DNA from: Alloyangia pacifica
Lineage (GTDB): Bacteria; Pseudomonadota; Alphaproteobacteria; Rhodobacterales; Rhodobacteraceae
Reading direction: 5' to 3'
Assembly (NCBI RefSeq): GCF_003111685.1
Contig: NZ_CP022193.1
Coordinates: forward strand, 62,001-126,000
DNA length: 64,000 bases
Shown here: one piece after another, positions 9,159 to 20,270 of the stretch
Layout of the letters: each line of letters opens with the position of its first letter
How positions within the stretch are numbered: the stretch's first letter is position 1
Position numbers and translations under genes: made by a program
Notes under the pieces: generated by a model
What the model was told of the DNA's origin: nothing
The model's database searches: none
Seen by the model: only the letters and a program-made list of their open reading frames with translations

Positions 9159-9617
9159 ATGAAGGACATTCAGAGCATGACCCCTCAGGATCTCGCCGAG
9201 GCCTGCGCCAAGGAAATGTGGAACGCCGACAGCGCCTCGCAGCGGCTCGGCATGACGCTGGCCCACATCGCGCCCGGCCATGCGACGCTCGAGATGGAGC
9301 TGAGCGAGCAGATGACCAACGGCCACGGCAACGCCCACGGCGGCTATCTCTTCACGCTGGCCGACAGCGCCTTTGCCTTCGCCTGCAACACCTACAACGA
9401 GATGACCGTCGCGCAGCATTGCTCGGTCACCTACATCACCCCGGGCGCGCTCGGGGATCGGCTCACGGCCACCGCCCGCGAGATCTCGCGCAAGGGCCGC
9501 TCGGGCATCTACGACGTGACGATCACCCGGGAGGACGGGACCGTCATCGCAGAATTCCGCGGCCATTCGCGGACGCTCAACCGGCCCCTGCTGCCTGAAG
9601 CGCGGGCGGAGGGCTGA
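9159..9617 (+). CDS. paaI: Hotdog-fold phenylacetyl-CoA thioesterase PaaI
   Basis: A 152-residue single hotdog domain of the PaaI group. The active-site segment NGHGNAHGGYLFTLADSAFA (about 49-68) contains the conserved asparagine, HGG and aspartate. PaaI hydrolyses phenylacetyl-CoA and ring-hydroxylated CoA esters, and is thought to rescue CoA when the pathway stalls. It is coupled to paaG with a 3-base gap and to paaK by a short gap carrying the paaK ribosome site. The family assignment is firm. Confidence 0.92.
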   Translation: MKDIQSMTPQDLAEACAKEMWNADSASQRLGMTLAHIAPGHATLEMELSEQMTNGHGNAHGGYLFTLADSAFAFACNTYNEMTVAQHCSVTYITPGALGDRLTATAREISRKGRSGIYDVTITREDGTVIAEFRGHSRTLNRPLLPEARAEG

Positions 9618-9638
9618 CCCATGAAGGGAGGAGAGACC

Positions 9639-10946
<1,308 letters not shown>

Positions 10947-11036
10947 CCTACGGGCAGGCTAGAAAATACCCCGTCCGGCGGCTAAGAACTGGCGCGCCGC
11001 CAATCCCCCACCGGACCAAGAGGAGCATTCGCGCAT

Positions 11037-11636
11037 ATGGCAAGAACGCGCGCCAGCGACTTCGAGGAGAAGCAGCACCAGCTACTTCTCACCGCCGCCA
11101 ACGTCTTTGCGACGCAGGGGATGGAGAAAGCCTCCATGTCCCAGATCGCATCCGAAGCCGGGGTGTCGAAGTCGCTGCTCTACCACTACTACCCGTCGAA
11201 GGACGCGCTGATCTTCGCGATCATCGAGACCCATCTCGATGAGCTCGACGCCGCGCTGGTCGAGGCGGACGATCCCGCCCTGCCCCCGCGCGCGCGGCTC
11301 GAGCAGCTGGTGATGACCGTGCTCGACGCCTACAAGGGCGCCGATGACCAGCATAAGGTCCAGCTCAACGCCGGTCCCGCGCTGTCGGACGAGCAGAAAG
11401 CCGCGATCACCAAGATCGAGCGGCGCATCGTCAAGCACTTCTCCGCCGTGCTGACTGAGATCCACCCGCAGCTCGACACGCCTGAGAGGCCGCTGCTGAT
11501 GCCCGTCACCATGTCGCTCTTCGGCATGATGAACTGGGTCTACATGTGGTTCCGCGACGGCGGCAAGATCAGCCGCGAGGACTATGCCCGCGTGGCGACG
11601 ACCCTGATCCTCGAAGGGGTCAAGGGCGTTCGCTGA
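11037..11636 (+). CDS. paaR: TetR-family phenylacetate repressor, PaaR type
   Basis: A 199-residue TetR regulator. The N-terminal helix-turn-helix spans about 13-60, with MSQIASEAGVSKSLLYHYYP as recognition region; the C-terminal ligand domain has MMNWVYMWFRDGGKISREDY. The ribosome site is AGAGGAG. It follows paaK on the same strand and faces paaY, overlapping it tail to tail by 17 bases. PaaR proteins repress paa genes and respond to phenylacetyl-CoA; the two ACCG-N2-CGGT palindromes in this cluster are the likely targets. A second regulator, PaaX, is encoded at 20.3 kb. Confidence 0.85.
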   Translation: MARTRASDFEEKQHQLLLTAANVFATQGMEKASMSQIASEAGVSKSLLYHYYPSKDALIFAIIETHLDELDAALVEADDPALPPRARLEQLVMTVLDAYKGADDQHKVQLNAGPALSDEQKAAITKIERRIVKHFSAVLTEIHPQLDTPERPLLMPVTMSLFGMMNWVYMWFRDGGKISREDYARVATTLILEGVKGVR

Positions 11637-12237
11637 GCGCCGTGCGCTCGACCACCAGCGGATCATACTCGGGCGCCGTCACGCGGCGGCGCCCCTCTTC
11701 CACCTCCGCCAGCGGCTGCGCCGGGGCGAGCTTGGTCTTGGCATCCACCGCGAGCTGGCGGTAGACGTCGGTGCCGCGCGACTTCCAGTCGATTTCCTGC
11801 TCGGTCAGCGCGCGCAGCACCTTCGCGGGTGAGCCCACCGCCATGACGTTGGCCGGGATCTCGCTCCCCGCCCGCACGAAGGCCATGGCGCCGAGGATTG
11901 TGTTCTCGCCGATCCGCGCCTCGTCCATCACCACGGCATTCATCCCGATCAGCGCATTGCGCCCGATGTGGCAGCCGTGCAGCACCGCGCCGTGACCGAC
12001 ATGACCGCGCTCCTCGACCACGACATCCTTGCCGGGAAAGGCATGGGCGACGCAGGTCTCCTGCACATTCGAGCCGGGCTGCAGCGTGATCCGCCCGAAG
12101 TCGCCGCGCAGGACCGCACCGGGGCCGACATAGCAGCCGGGCCCCACGATCACGTCCCCGATGAGCACTGCCTCGGGATGCACAAAGGCCGAGGGGGCCA
12201 CCACCGGCACCACCCCGTCCCAGGACCAGATCGCCAT
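11620..12237 (-). CDS. paaY: Gamma-carbonic-anhydrase-like hexapeptide protein PaaY
   Basis: A 205-residue left-handed beta-helix protein with repeated hexapeptides such as IGDVIVGPGCYVGPGAVLRG and metal-ligand histidines in CVAHAF and HVGHGAVLHG. PaaY is described as a thioesterase that assists PaaI-type rescue of CoA from dead-end ring-hydroxylated esters. The start ATG 12237 lies two bases after the paaZ stop; a longer open frame upstream merely runs through paaZ. It is the last gene of the paaJ-to-paaY operon and converges with the TetR gene. Confidence 0.9.
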   Translation of the reverse strand: MAIWSWDGVVPVVAPSAFVHPEAVLIGDVIVGPGCYVGPGAVLRGDFGRITLQPGSNVQETCVAHAFPGKDVVVEERGHVGHGAVLHGCHIGRNALIGMNAVVMDEARIGENTILGAMAFVRAGSEIPANVMAVGSPAKVLRALTEQEIDWKSRGTDVYRQLAVDAKTKLAPAQPLAEVEEGRRRVTAPEYDPLVVERTALSERP

Positions 12238-12239
12238 GT

Positions 12240-14309
12240 TCAGCCCTCCTGCGGCAGCGGCCAGCTCTTGGCCACCATGGTCAGCACGTCGTACTCGGCC
12301 ACCACCTCGTCGTTCTGGTTGGTGACGCGGCAATCCCAGCGCACCTCGCCGTAAACCGTCCCCTCGCGGGGGTTGATCTGCTTGCACGTCAGCTGCACCT
12401 GCAGGCTGTCGCCGAAATACACGGGTGTCAGGAAGCGCATGTTGTCGACGCCGTAGTTGGCCAGCACCGGGCCCGGATCGGGCTGCACGAAAAGCCCCGC
12501 CGCGAACGACGCGATAAGGTAGCCATGCGCCACGCGGTCGTCGAAGAACGGGTTGGCTTTCGCCGCGCCGCTGTCCATGTGCGCATAGAAGGTGTCGCCG
12601 GTGAAATGGGCGAAATGCTCCACGTCCTCTTCTGTGATGACCCGGCGCTCGGTGACGAGTTGGTCGCCGATGTTCAGCTCGGCCAGCGACTTGCGGAACG
12701 GGTGTGTTCCCTGCTCGGCCGGTGCGCCCGCGACCCATTCGCCAGTCACAGAAGACAGCAGCCTCGGCGTGCCCTGCACGGCGGTGCGCATCATGAAATG
12801 CTTCACCCCGCGCATGCCGCCCATCTCCTCGCCGCCACCCGCGCGACCCGGCCCGCCGTGCACCAGAGGTGCCAGCGGCGCCCCGTGGCCGGTCGAGCTC
12901 TTGGCGCTGTCGCGGTTGCCAAGCATCACCCGCCCGTGGAAGGGCGCGATGCCCAGCACCAATTCCGACGCCACCTCAGCATCATTGGTGAAGACCGACG
13001 AGACCAGCGAGCCCTTGCCCTTCATCGCCAGAACGACCGCCTCATCGAGAGCCTCGTAGCCCATCACCGTCGCCACCGGGCCAAAGGCCTCGATATCGTG
13101 CGGAGCCGTGGCCGTCATCGGGTCGGCGCAGCGCAGCAGAACCGGGTTCATGAACGCGCCTTTCTCGGCATCCCCCGAGACCAGTTCGACCTTTTCCGGA
13201 TCGCCGAAGACGATCTCCGCCTCGCGGGCGATCTCGGCGATCTTCTCGCGCACGCCGTCGCGATCCCCGAGCGAGGCCAGTGCTCCCATTCGGGCATTGG
13301 CATCGTCCGGTAGACCCGCCGGGGTCTGCGCCAACCGCTGCGAAAGCGCCTCGATCACCGCCCGCTCCTGCGCCTTGGGCACCAGGACGCGGCGGATCGC
13401 GGTGCATTTCTGCCCCGCCTTGGCGGTCATCTCGCGGTGCACCTCCTTGACGAAAAGATCGAACTCCGGCGTGCCCGGCACGGCGTCCGGGCCGAGGATC
13501 GCGGCGTTGAGGCTGTCGGCCTCCATGGTGAAGCGCACCGAGTTCTCGACGATCGTAGGGTGCGACTTCAGCTTGCACCCGGTGGTGGCCGAGCCGGTGA
13601 AGGTGACGATATCCTGCCCGGTCACGTGGTCCAGCAGGTCGCCGACGCCGCCGCAGACAATCTGCAGCGCGCCGTCCGGCAGGATGCCCATCTCAAGGAT
13701 CCGCCGCACCACCAGCTCGGTGAGATAGGCCGTGGCCGAGGCGGGCTTCACGAGACACGGCATGCCAGCGATCAGCGCGGGGGCGATCTTTTCCAGCATC
13801 CCCCAGACCGGGAAGTTGAAGGCGTTGATGTGGATCGCCACACCGTGCACCGGCACGAGAATGTGCTGAGCGACAAAGCTGCCGTCGCGCGACAGACCCT
13901 CGACCGCGCCCTCGGGGATGACCTTGGCGTTGGGAAGCTCGCGCCGTGCCTTCGAGGCGAAAGTGAGCATGGTACCGATACCACCATCAATGTCCGGCCA
14001 GGCATCGCGAGCCGTGGCGCCGGTGGCGAGGCTCTCGGCGTAGAACTCGTCCTTCATCTCCATCAGCTTGAGGCCGATCGCCTTCAACATCAGCGCTCGC
14101 TCGTGGATGGTGTACTGGCGCATCGCCTTGCCGCCAACCTCGCGGCCCCAGGCCAAGGCCCCGGCAAAATCGAGCCCCTCCGAGCCGATATAGGCATGGA
14201 CAGAGCCGGTCCCGGCATTGGCGAGCGGCTTGCCCTCCCCGTCGCCGGCGCGCCAGGCACCCTGCATATAGCTCTCGAGGCGGCGCGCGGTGCGTCCCGT
14301 ATCCAGCAT
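12240..14309 (-). CDS. paaZ: Bifunctional oxepin-CoA hydrolase / 3-oxo-5,6-dehydrosuberyl-CoA semialdehyde dehydrogenase
   Basis: A 689-residue fusion. The N-terminal aldehyde dehydrogenase has catalytic C302 in AGQKCTAIRR and E263 in RFTMEADSLN. The C-terminal MaoC-type hydratase (from about 540) has the D572/H577 pair in TGDTFYAHMD. The hydratase opens the oxepin ring and the dehydrogenase oxidises the aldehyde before it can cyclise. Both active sites look intact, so no diversion toward tropone-type products is implied. The start ATG 14309 follows AGGAAGGA. It sits two bases ahead of paaY and 17 bases after the PaaA/PaaC-like gene. Confidence 0.95.
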   Translation of the reverse strand: MLDTGRTARRLESYMQGAWRAGDGEGKPLANAGTGSVHAYIGSEGLDFAGALAWGREVGGKAMRQYTIHERALMLKAIGLKLMEMKDEFYAESLATGATARDAWPDIDGGIGTMLTFASKARRELPNAKVIPEGAVEGLSRDGSFVAQHILVPVHGVAIHINAFNFPVWGMLEKIAPALIAGMPCLVKPASATAYLTELVVRRILEMGILPDGALQIVCGGVGDLLDHVTGQDIVTFTGSATTGCKLKSHPTIVENSVRFTMEADSLNAAILGPDAVPGTPEFDLFVKEVHREMTAKAGQKCTAIRRVLVPKAQERAVIEALSQRLAQTPAGLPDDANARMGALASLGDRDGVREKIAEIAREAEIVFGDPEKVELVSGDAEKGAFMNPVLLRCADPMTATAPHDIEAFGPVATVMGYEALDEAVVLAMKGKGSLVSSVFTNDAEVASELVLGIAPFHGRVMLGNRDSAKSSTGHGAPLAPLVHGGPGRAGGGEEMGGMRGVKHFMMRTAVQGTPRLLSSVTGEWVAGAPAEQGTHPFRKSLAELNIGDQLVTERRVITEEDVEHFAHFTGDTFYAHMDSGAAKANPFFDDRVAHGYLIASFAAGLFVQPDPGPVLANYGVDNMRFLTPVYFGDSLQVQLTCKQINPREGTVYGEVRWDCRVTNQNDEVVAEYDVLTMVAKSWPLPQEG

Positions 14310-14326
14310 TTGCTCGTCCTTCCTGT

Positions 14327-15079
14327 TCAGTTCAGGCCAAGACCGGAAAGCACGCTTTCCGCCTCGGCGCGCCACGCAGCACGCAGCGTCTCGTTGTCGG
14401 TGTGGCGCAGGCCCATGGCCTTTTGCTTCTCGAAGCGCTCCGATGTTGCCGGGCCGAAGGTCTCGGCAACGCGCGGCATCCAGTAGGCGACCGAGGCTCT
14501 GGCCTCGTCCGTCGCCCCAATCCGCTCGAGCCCTTCGATCCCCAGCTTCATGTGCCGCTTCTCGCGCGGCAGGATCTCCCGCAGCACCTCGGCCAGCGGC
14601 TGGTACGAACTGCGCGCCAGCTCGCCCACGGCATGCTGCGTCGCGAGGCCCATGAGCACGTTCATCACCACCGCGTCGGTCCAGCCGGTCAGCGGGTAGT
14701 GAAAGACTGAAAGCCGCATGTCGCCGCCGTGGCGCTTCGCCTCGAGCGCACTTTCACGGCTCTCGCGCGCGGCCCAGTCGTGGGCCCGCTCGTAGAGCGC
14801 CTTGTCGGTGCCGAAGCCCTCCATCAGCTCGAGCACGCGCTCGGCATGGTCGGCCTTCTCGAGCGTGATCCGGCTGGCGGCGATGCGCGCCTTGATCCCC
14901 GGCGCCCAGTTGATCGCCCCGGCAAAGCCCGCAGACCCCGCCAATTCACTGTCGACGAAGGAGGACATCAGCCGCAACAGCTCGCCGCGATAGCGCGGCG
15001 GCACGTTCTCGGGAGAGGTCAGCTTGCCGCCCTGCGCGAGATACTCGGCGATGGGCATGGTATCGGTGTCATTCGTCAT
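14327..15079 (-). CDS. Additional PaaA/PaaC-family protein with altered di-iron ligands
   Basis: A 250-residue ferritin-like protein of the phenylacetate catabolic PaaA/PaaC family, in addition to normal paaA and paaC in this operon. Hand alignment with this window's PaaA pairs E45 with E59, and E173-K-R-H176 with the second ExxH motif (E172 to H175). The first ExxH (E89 to H92 in PaaA) is K75-A-D-H78 here, so a lysine replaces a ligand glutamate. That suggests a structural, chaperone or otherwise non-canonical role, like PaaC, rather than a second oxygenase, but its job is unknown. It overlaps the paaE 3' end by 11 bases. The start at 15079 has a poor ribosome site; ATG 15058 is an alternative. 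Confidence 0.85.
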   Translation of the reverse strand: MTNDTDTMPIAEYLAQGGKLTSPENVPPRYRGELLRLMSSFVDSELAGSAGFAGAINWAPGIKARIAASRITLEKADHAERVLELMEGFGTDKALYERAHDWAARESRESALEAKRHGGDMRLSVFHYPLTGWTDAVVMNVLMGLATQHAVGELARSSYQPLAEVLREILPREKRHMKLGIEGLERIGATDEARASVAYWMPRVAETFGPATSERFEKQKAMGLRHTDNETLRAAWRAEAESVLSGLGLN

Positions 15080-16145
15080 AGCTGAGCACCACCTTGTCGG
15101 AGAGCGGAATGCACTGGCACGACAGCACGTAGCCGGCGCGCACCTCGTAGTCCTCGAGCGCGTGGTTGATCTCCATCTCGACCTCTCCCTCGAGCACCTT
15201 GGCGCGGCAGGTCGAGCAGACGCCCGCCTTGCACGAATAGGGCGCGTCCATGTTGTTCTCGATGGCGGCGTCCAGCACGGCAGTGCCGTCCTTCGGCATC
15301 TGGAAGGTGCGGGTCGCGCCGTCGAGCGTGACCGAAACCTCGCAGGTGTTCCCCGCGGAGGCGGCCTGCTGCGAGACAGCCCGCGTCTTGGCGCGGCCCG
15401 GCTGCGAAGATGCGAAAAGCTCGAACTTGATCTGCGCGTCGGTCAGCCCGGCCTGGCGCAGGCTCTCGGCAATCGTCAGCATCATCGGCTCGGGGCCGCA
15501 GATGAAGGCGGTGTCCACGCCCTCGGCATCGATCCAGAGGCGGAACAGCATCTCCATCTTCTCGGCGTCGATGCGCCCGGTGAAGAGGTCTATCTCCTGC
15601 CCCTCGCTCTCGAGGATGTGGATCACCGCGAAGCGCCCGAGATAGGTGTTCTTGAGATCCTCCAGCTCTTCGCGGAACATGATCGAGCCGACCTGGCGGT
15701 TGGCGTAGACCAGCGTGAAGGTGGCGTTGGGTTCGCGCGACAGAACGGTCTTGATGATCGACAGCACCGGGGTGATGCCCGAGCCCCCGGCAAAGCCGAG
15801 GTAGCTCTTGGCGCTCGACGGATCGAGCACGGTGAAGAACCGCCCCTGCGGCACCATCGCGTCGAGCGTGTCGCCGGGTTTCAGGTTTTCGTTGGCCCAG
15901 GTCGAGAAGGCGCCGCCGTCGACGCGCTTGATGCCGACCTTGAGGCAGCCCTCGTCGAGCCCGGCGCAGATCGAGTAGGACCGCCGCAACTCCTCGCCGT
16001 CGAACTCGCGTCGGAAGGTCAGGTACTGGCCCTGGGTGAAGCCGAAACTCTCGGCGTCCTCGGCGCGCGGCTTGAGGGTGACCACCACCGCATCGCGGGT
16101 CTCGCGGCGGACATCGGTCACTTCGAGGGGATGGAAACGGGGCAT
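15069..16145 (-). CDS. paaE: Phenylacetyl-CoA epoxidase reductase subunit
   Basis: A 358-residue FAD- and NADPH-binding reductase fused to a C-terminal plant-type [2Fe-2S] ferredoxin domain; E. coli PaaE has 356 residues. The flavin motif is RRSYSICAG and the nucleotide-binding segment is GFAGGSGITPVLSIIKTVL. The iron-sulfur cysteines are in YSCKAGVCSTC and VLSCQC. It passes electrons from NADPH to the PaaA di-iron centre. The ATG at 16145 follows GGAGGAGG; upstream in-frame codons overlap no family sequence. It is followed by the PaaA/PaaC-like gene. Confidence 0.95.
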   Translation of the reverse strand: MPRFHPLEVTDVRRETRDAVVVTLKPRAEDAESFGFTQGQYLTFRREFDGEELRRSYSICAGLDEGCLKVGIKRVDGGAFSTWANENLKPGDTLDAMVPQGRFFTVLDPSSAKSYLGFAGGSGITPVLSIIKTVLSREPNATFTLVYANRQVGSIMFREELEDLKNTYLGRFAVIHILESEGQEIDLFTGRIDAEKMEMLFRLWIDAEGVDTAFICGPEPMMLTIAESLRQAGLTDAQIKFELFASSQPGRAKTRAVSQQAASAGNTCEVSVTLDGATRTFQMPKDGTAVLDAAIENNMDAPYSCKAGVCSTCRAKVLEGEVEMEINHALEDYEVRAGYVLSCQCIPLSDKVVLSYDE

Positions 16146-16211
16146 GTCAGACCTCCTCCTGTCTGGACAGGGAAATGCGTCGGGGGTGCCCCGCCGGGGC
16201 ACCGGAATGGC

Positions 16212-16733
16212 TCAGTGGCACTTGAAGTAGTCGAAGGGCTCGAGGCAGTCGCGGCAGCGGTAGCTGGCCTTGCAGGGGGTCGAGCCGTACTGGCTGACCC
16301 GTTCGGTGTGGGACGAGCCGCAGCGCGGGCAGGCGATCACCAGGTTCGACCGCCCCGACAGCCGCGTCGCACGGCCCGCCATCAGACCGTCCGAGGCGGT
16401 GCCGTCGACCGGCGGGGCGATGCCATAGGCGCGCAGCTTGTCGCGCGCCGCCTCGGTCACCCAGTCCGTGGTCCAGGGCGGCGACAGGCGGCGTTCCAGC
16501 CGCAAATCGGTGATGCCTTTCTCGCGCAGCTGCGTCTCGATCATCAGGTCGATCACCCCGGTCGCCGGACAGCCGGAATAGGTCGGCGTCACCGCCACAA
16601 CCAGCGTGTCCCCGTCCCAGCGGACCTCGCGCACGATGCCCAGCTCGGTGACCGAGACCACCGGGATCTCGGGGTCGGGCACCTCGCCCAGCCAGTCCCA
16701 GACCTGCTGGGTGGATGGCAGAACCGCGCTCAT
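16212..16733 (-). CDS. paaD: Phenylacetyl-CoA epoxidase maturation protein PaaD
   Basis: A 173-residue protein with an N-terminal MIP18/SufT-type domain (PDPEIPVVSVTELGIV near residue 19) and a C-terminal zinc-ribbon-like region with cysteines in ACPRCGSS, YRCRDC and the final FKCH. PaaD is required for epoxidase activity and probably helps insert or repair a metal centre. The ATG at 16733 is four bases from the paaC stop; the gene has no strong ribosome site and probably relies on coupling to paaC. Confidence 0.92.
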   Translation of the reverse strand: MSAVLPSTQQVWDWLGEVPDPEIPVVSVTELGIVREVRWDGDTLVVAVTPTYSGCPATGVIDLMIETQLREKGITDLRLERRLSPPWTTDWVTEAARDKLRAYGIAPPVDGTASDGLMAGRATRLSGRSNLVIACPRCGSSHTERVSQYGSTPCKASYRCRDCLEPFDYFKCH

Positions 16734-16737
16734 CGGC

Positions 16738-17592
16738 TTACCAGCTTGCGCCCGGGTAGGCGCGCTGCAGGAACTGCATATCGGCAAGGATGTAACCGAG
16801 GTGCTCGGTGTGCCGCCCCAGCTTGCCACCGGTCTGCGCGTCGAAGCGCTGCTCGGGCTGCACCAGCGTCGCCTCGTCCAGCACCTCGCCGACGGTTTGC
16901 TGCCAGAGTGGCAGCAGGTCGGCGAGCGCGGGCGCGATGCCGGCCTCGGCCACCGCCTCGTCCACCGCGTCGGCGGCGAACATCTCGCCGGTGTAGGGCC
17001 AGACCTTGTTCAGCGCCGCCTGCATCCGGGCGTGGCTTTCCTCGGTGCCGTCGCCCAGCCTGACCACGAGATCCGACGACCGCTCGAGGTGGTAGGACAC
17101 CTCCTTGAGTGCCTTGGCGGCGATCTCGGCCACGCGCGGGCTCGACGACTTGGTCAGGGCGGTCAGCAGCTCGTAGTGGAAGGCATCGAAGAGGAACTCG
17201 CGCATCAGCGTCACCGCCATGTCGCCGTTCGGCAGCTCGACCAGCTTGAGGTTGCGGAACTTCATCGCGTCGCGCAGGAAGGCCAGGTCATCGGCGCTGC
17301 GCCCCGCCCCTTCTACCTCGGCAGCAAGGCCGAGCCACATCTGGGTGTGGCCGATGAGGTCGAGCGCGGTGTTGGCCAGCGCGATGTCCTCTTCCAGCAC
17401 CGGGCCGTGGCCACACCATTCAGAGATGCGGTGGCCGAGGATGAGCGAATTGTCCCCCATCCGGCAGAGCCAGTCGAAGAAGGCGGGCTTCAGCGCCACG
17501 TCCGCGATGTGCGGATCATGCGTCTGCGCGGCAGCGGCACGCTCGGCGAGCCGGGCCACATCCGGCGTTGCGGCATCGGGAAGCGAGGGCAT
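16738..17592 (-). CDS. paaC: Phenylacetyl-CoA epoxidase structural subunit PaaC
   Basis: A 284-residue PaaA/PaaC-family subunit that supports PaaA in the epoxidase complex. Family similarity begins around residue 38 (FFDWLCRMGDNSLILGHRIS) and includes EDIALANTALDLIGHTQMWL and VSYHLERSSDLVVRLGDGTE. E. coli PaaC is about 248 residues; the extra length here is an N-terminal segment of about 36 residues rich in alanine and aspartate. The start at 17592 forms a TGATG junction with the paaB stop, which supports it over internal starts. Confidence 0.94.
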   Translation of the reverse strand: MPSLPDAATPDVARLAERAAAAQTHDPHIADVALKPAFFDWLCRMGDNSLILGHRISEWCGHGPVLEEDIALANTALDLIGHTQMWLGLAAEVEGAGRSADDLAFLRDAMKFRNLKLVELPNGDMAVTLMREFLFDAFHYELLTALTKSSSPRVAEIAAKALKEVSYHLERSSDLVVRLGDGTEESHARMQAALNKVWPYTGEMFAADAVDEAVAEAGIAPALADLLPLWQQTVGEVLDEATLVQPEQRFDAQTGGKLGRHTEHLGYILADMQFLQRAYPGASW

Positions 17593-17879
17593 CACATGTG
17601 CCCCACTTCGTCCGGGATGTCGAAGAAGGTCGGGTGGCGGTAGACCTTGCTCTCCGCCGGATCGAAGAGCGGGCCCTTCTCGGAGGGCGCCGAAGCGGTG
17701 ATCGCCGCCGAGGGCACCACCCAGATCGACACGCCTTCCTTGCGGCGGGTGTAGACGTCGCGGGCGTTCTTGATCGCCATCTCGGCGTCCGGTGCGTGTA
17801 GGCTGCCGACGTGGCGGTGGTTCAGCCCGTGCTGGCCCCGGATGAAGATCTCCCAGAGCGGCCATTCTTTCTTGGTCAT
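17592..17879 (-). CDS. paaB: Phenylacetyl-CoA epoxidase subunit PaaB
   Basis: A 95-residue small subunit matching PaaB in size and content: WEIFIRGQHGLNHRHVGSLH at the N-terminus, then DAEMAIKNARDVYTRRKEG. PaaB bridges PaaAC units and is needed for electron transfer from PaaE in known complexes. The start is backed by GGAGG seven bases upstream. It sits between paaA and paaC with a one-base stop-start overlap to paaC. Confidence 0.95.
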   Translation of the reverse strand: MTKKEWPLWEIFIRGQHGLNHRHVGSLHAPDAEMAIKNARDVYTRRKEGVSIWVVPSAAITASAPSEKGPLFDPAESKVYRHPTFFDIPDEVGHM

Positions 17880-17904
17880 GTCACATCCTCCTCAATGCGA
17901 GCGC

Positions 17905-18903
17905 TTACTCGGCGGCCACGTTCGATGCCGCGCGGCGCGCGGCGGCCTTCTCGGCATAGGCGGTCAGCCCGTCACGGAACCACGCGCCCTTGTCCCAGGC
18001 CTCGCGGCGGGCGCCGAGACGCTCCTCGTTGCAGGGGCCGTTGCCCTTGATCACTTCGAAGAACTCGTTCCAGTCGGGCTCGGCGAAATCGTAATGACCG
18101 CGCTCCTCGTTCCACTTGAGGGTCTCGTCGGGGACGGTGAGGCCAAGGTACTCGGCCTGCGGCACCGTCTCGTCGACGAATTTCTGGCGCAGCTCATCGT
18201 TGGTGTTCATCTTGATCTTCCACGCCATCGACTGCGCGGAGTGCACCGAGTCCTTGTCGGACGGGCCGAACATCATCAGCGAGGGGTACCAGAAGCGGTT
18301 GAGCGCATCCTGCGCCATTTCCTTCTGCTCGGGCGTGCCCCGCGCCATCTTCATCATGATCGCGTAGCCTTGCCGCTGGTGGAAGCTCTCTTCCTTGCAG
18401 ATGCGGATCATCGCGCGGCTGTAGGGGCCGTAGGAGGTGCGCTGCAGCGGCACCTGGTTCATGATCGCCGCGCCGTCGACCAGCCAGCCCACCGCGCCCA
18501 TGTCGGCCCAGGTCAGCGTGGGGTAGTTGAAGATCGAGCTGTATTTCATCGCGCCCGAGTTCAGCTTTTCGAACAGCTCGTCGCGCGACACGCCCAGCGT
18601 CTCGGCGGCGGAGTAGAGGTAGAGCCCGTGCCCGGCCTCGTCCTGCACCTTGGCCAGCAGGATCGCCTTGCGCTCGAGCGTCGGCGCCCGGGTGATCCAG
18701 TTGCCCTCGGGCAGCTGACCGACGATTTCCGAGTGCGCGTGCTGGCCGATCTGGCGGATCAGCGTCTTGCGGTAGCCCTCGGGCATCCACTCCTTGGGTT
18801 CGATCTTCTCGCCGCGGTCGACCCGCTCCTGAAAGGCGCGCTCCTCGGGAGTCATCTCCTCGAGCGACTTCATGCCTTCCGATTTCACCATCTGTGCATA
18901 CAT
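17905..18903 (-). CDS. paaA: Phenylacetyl-CoA epoxidase catalytic subunit
   Basis: A 332-residue di-iron oxygenase subunit that epoxidises the ring of phenylacetyl-CoA. Visible ligands are E59 in HSEIVG, E89-A-G-H92, and E172-S-F-H175, giving the four-helix ferritin-like site. The C-terminal signature [12 protein letters not shown] is intact. The start ATG at 18903 has a nearby AGGAGG. It lies 22 bases downstream of paaJ and 25 upstream of paaB, in the order paaJ-A-B-C-D-E. Confidence 0.96.
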   Translation of the reverse strand: MYAQMVKSEGMKSLEEMTPEERAFQERVDRGEKIEPKEWMPEGYRKTLIRQIGQHAHSEIVGQLPEGNWITRAPTLERKAILLAKVQDEAGHGLYLYSAAETLGVSRDELFEKLNSGAMKYSSIFNYPTLTWADMGAVGWLVDGAAIMNQVPLQRTSYGPYSRAMIRICKEESFHQRQGYAIMMKMARGTPEQKEMAQDALNRFWYPSLMMFGPSDKDSVHSAQSMAWKIKMNTNDELRQKFVDETVPQAEYLGLTVPDETLKWNEERGHYDFAEPDWNEFFEVIKGNGPCNEERLGARREAWDKGAWFRDGLTAYAEKAAARRAASNVAAE

Positions 18904-18925
18904 GGTCGTGCCTCCTCCTAGGGGG

Positions 18926-20131
<1,206 letters not shown>

Positions 20132-20175
20132 CCGTATCCTCCTCCCTCGAGAATCGAGGTCGACCATCAATGATC

Positions 20176-20187
20176 GACCGATCGGTC
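20176..20187. promoter_or_regulatory. Putative PaaR (TetR) operator upstream of paaJ
   Basis: GACCGATCGGTC is a perfect 12-bp palindrome in the 139-bp gap between paaX and paaJ, and it shares the ACCG-N2-CGGT core with the paaN-paaG intergenic site. Two copies at the two outward promoters of one catabolic cluster make a shared regulator, most simply the TetR protein encoded at 11.0 kb, likely. No binding data exist here. Confidence 0.7.
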
Positions 20188-20270
20188 AAACAAATAGCAC
20201 GACATACAGCACATGTTAAGCATCAATTGAGTTTCTGCGTGATGTATCGACAGACCCCCTGCCCCGCGGA

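Noticed and set aside
10947..11036. GGCGGC/GCCGCC inverted repeat between paaK and the TetR gene as a PaaR site
   Set aside because: It lacks the ACCG-N2-CGGT core seen at the two other promoters, and short GC-rich repeats are common in this genome.
12240..14309. A tropodithietic acid type diversion from the phenylacetate pathway
   Set aside because: PaaZ keeps both active sites, and no tda-type genes are seen in the window.
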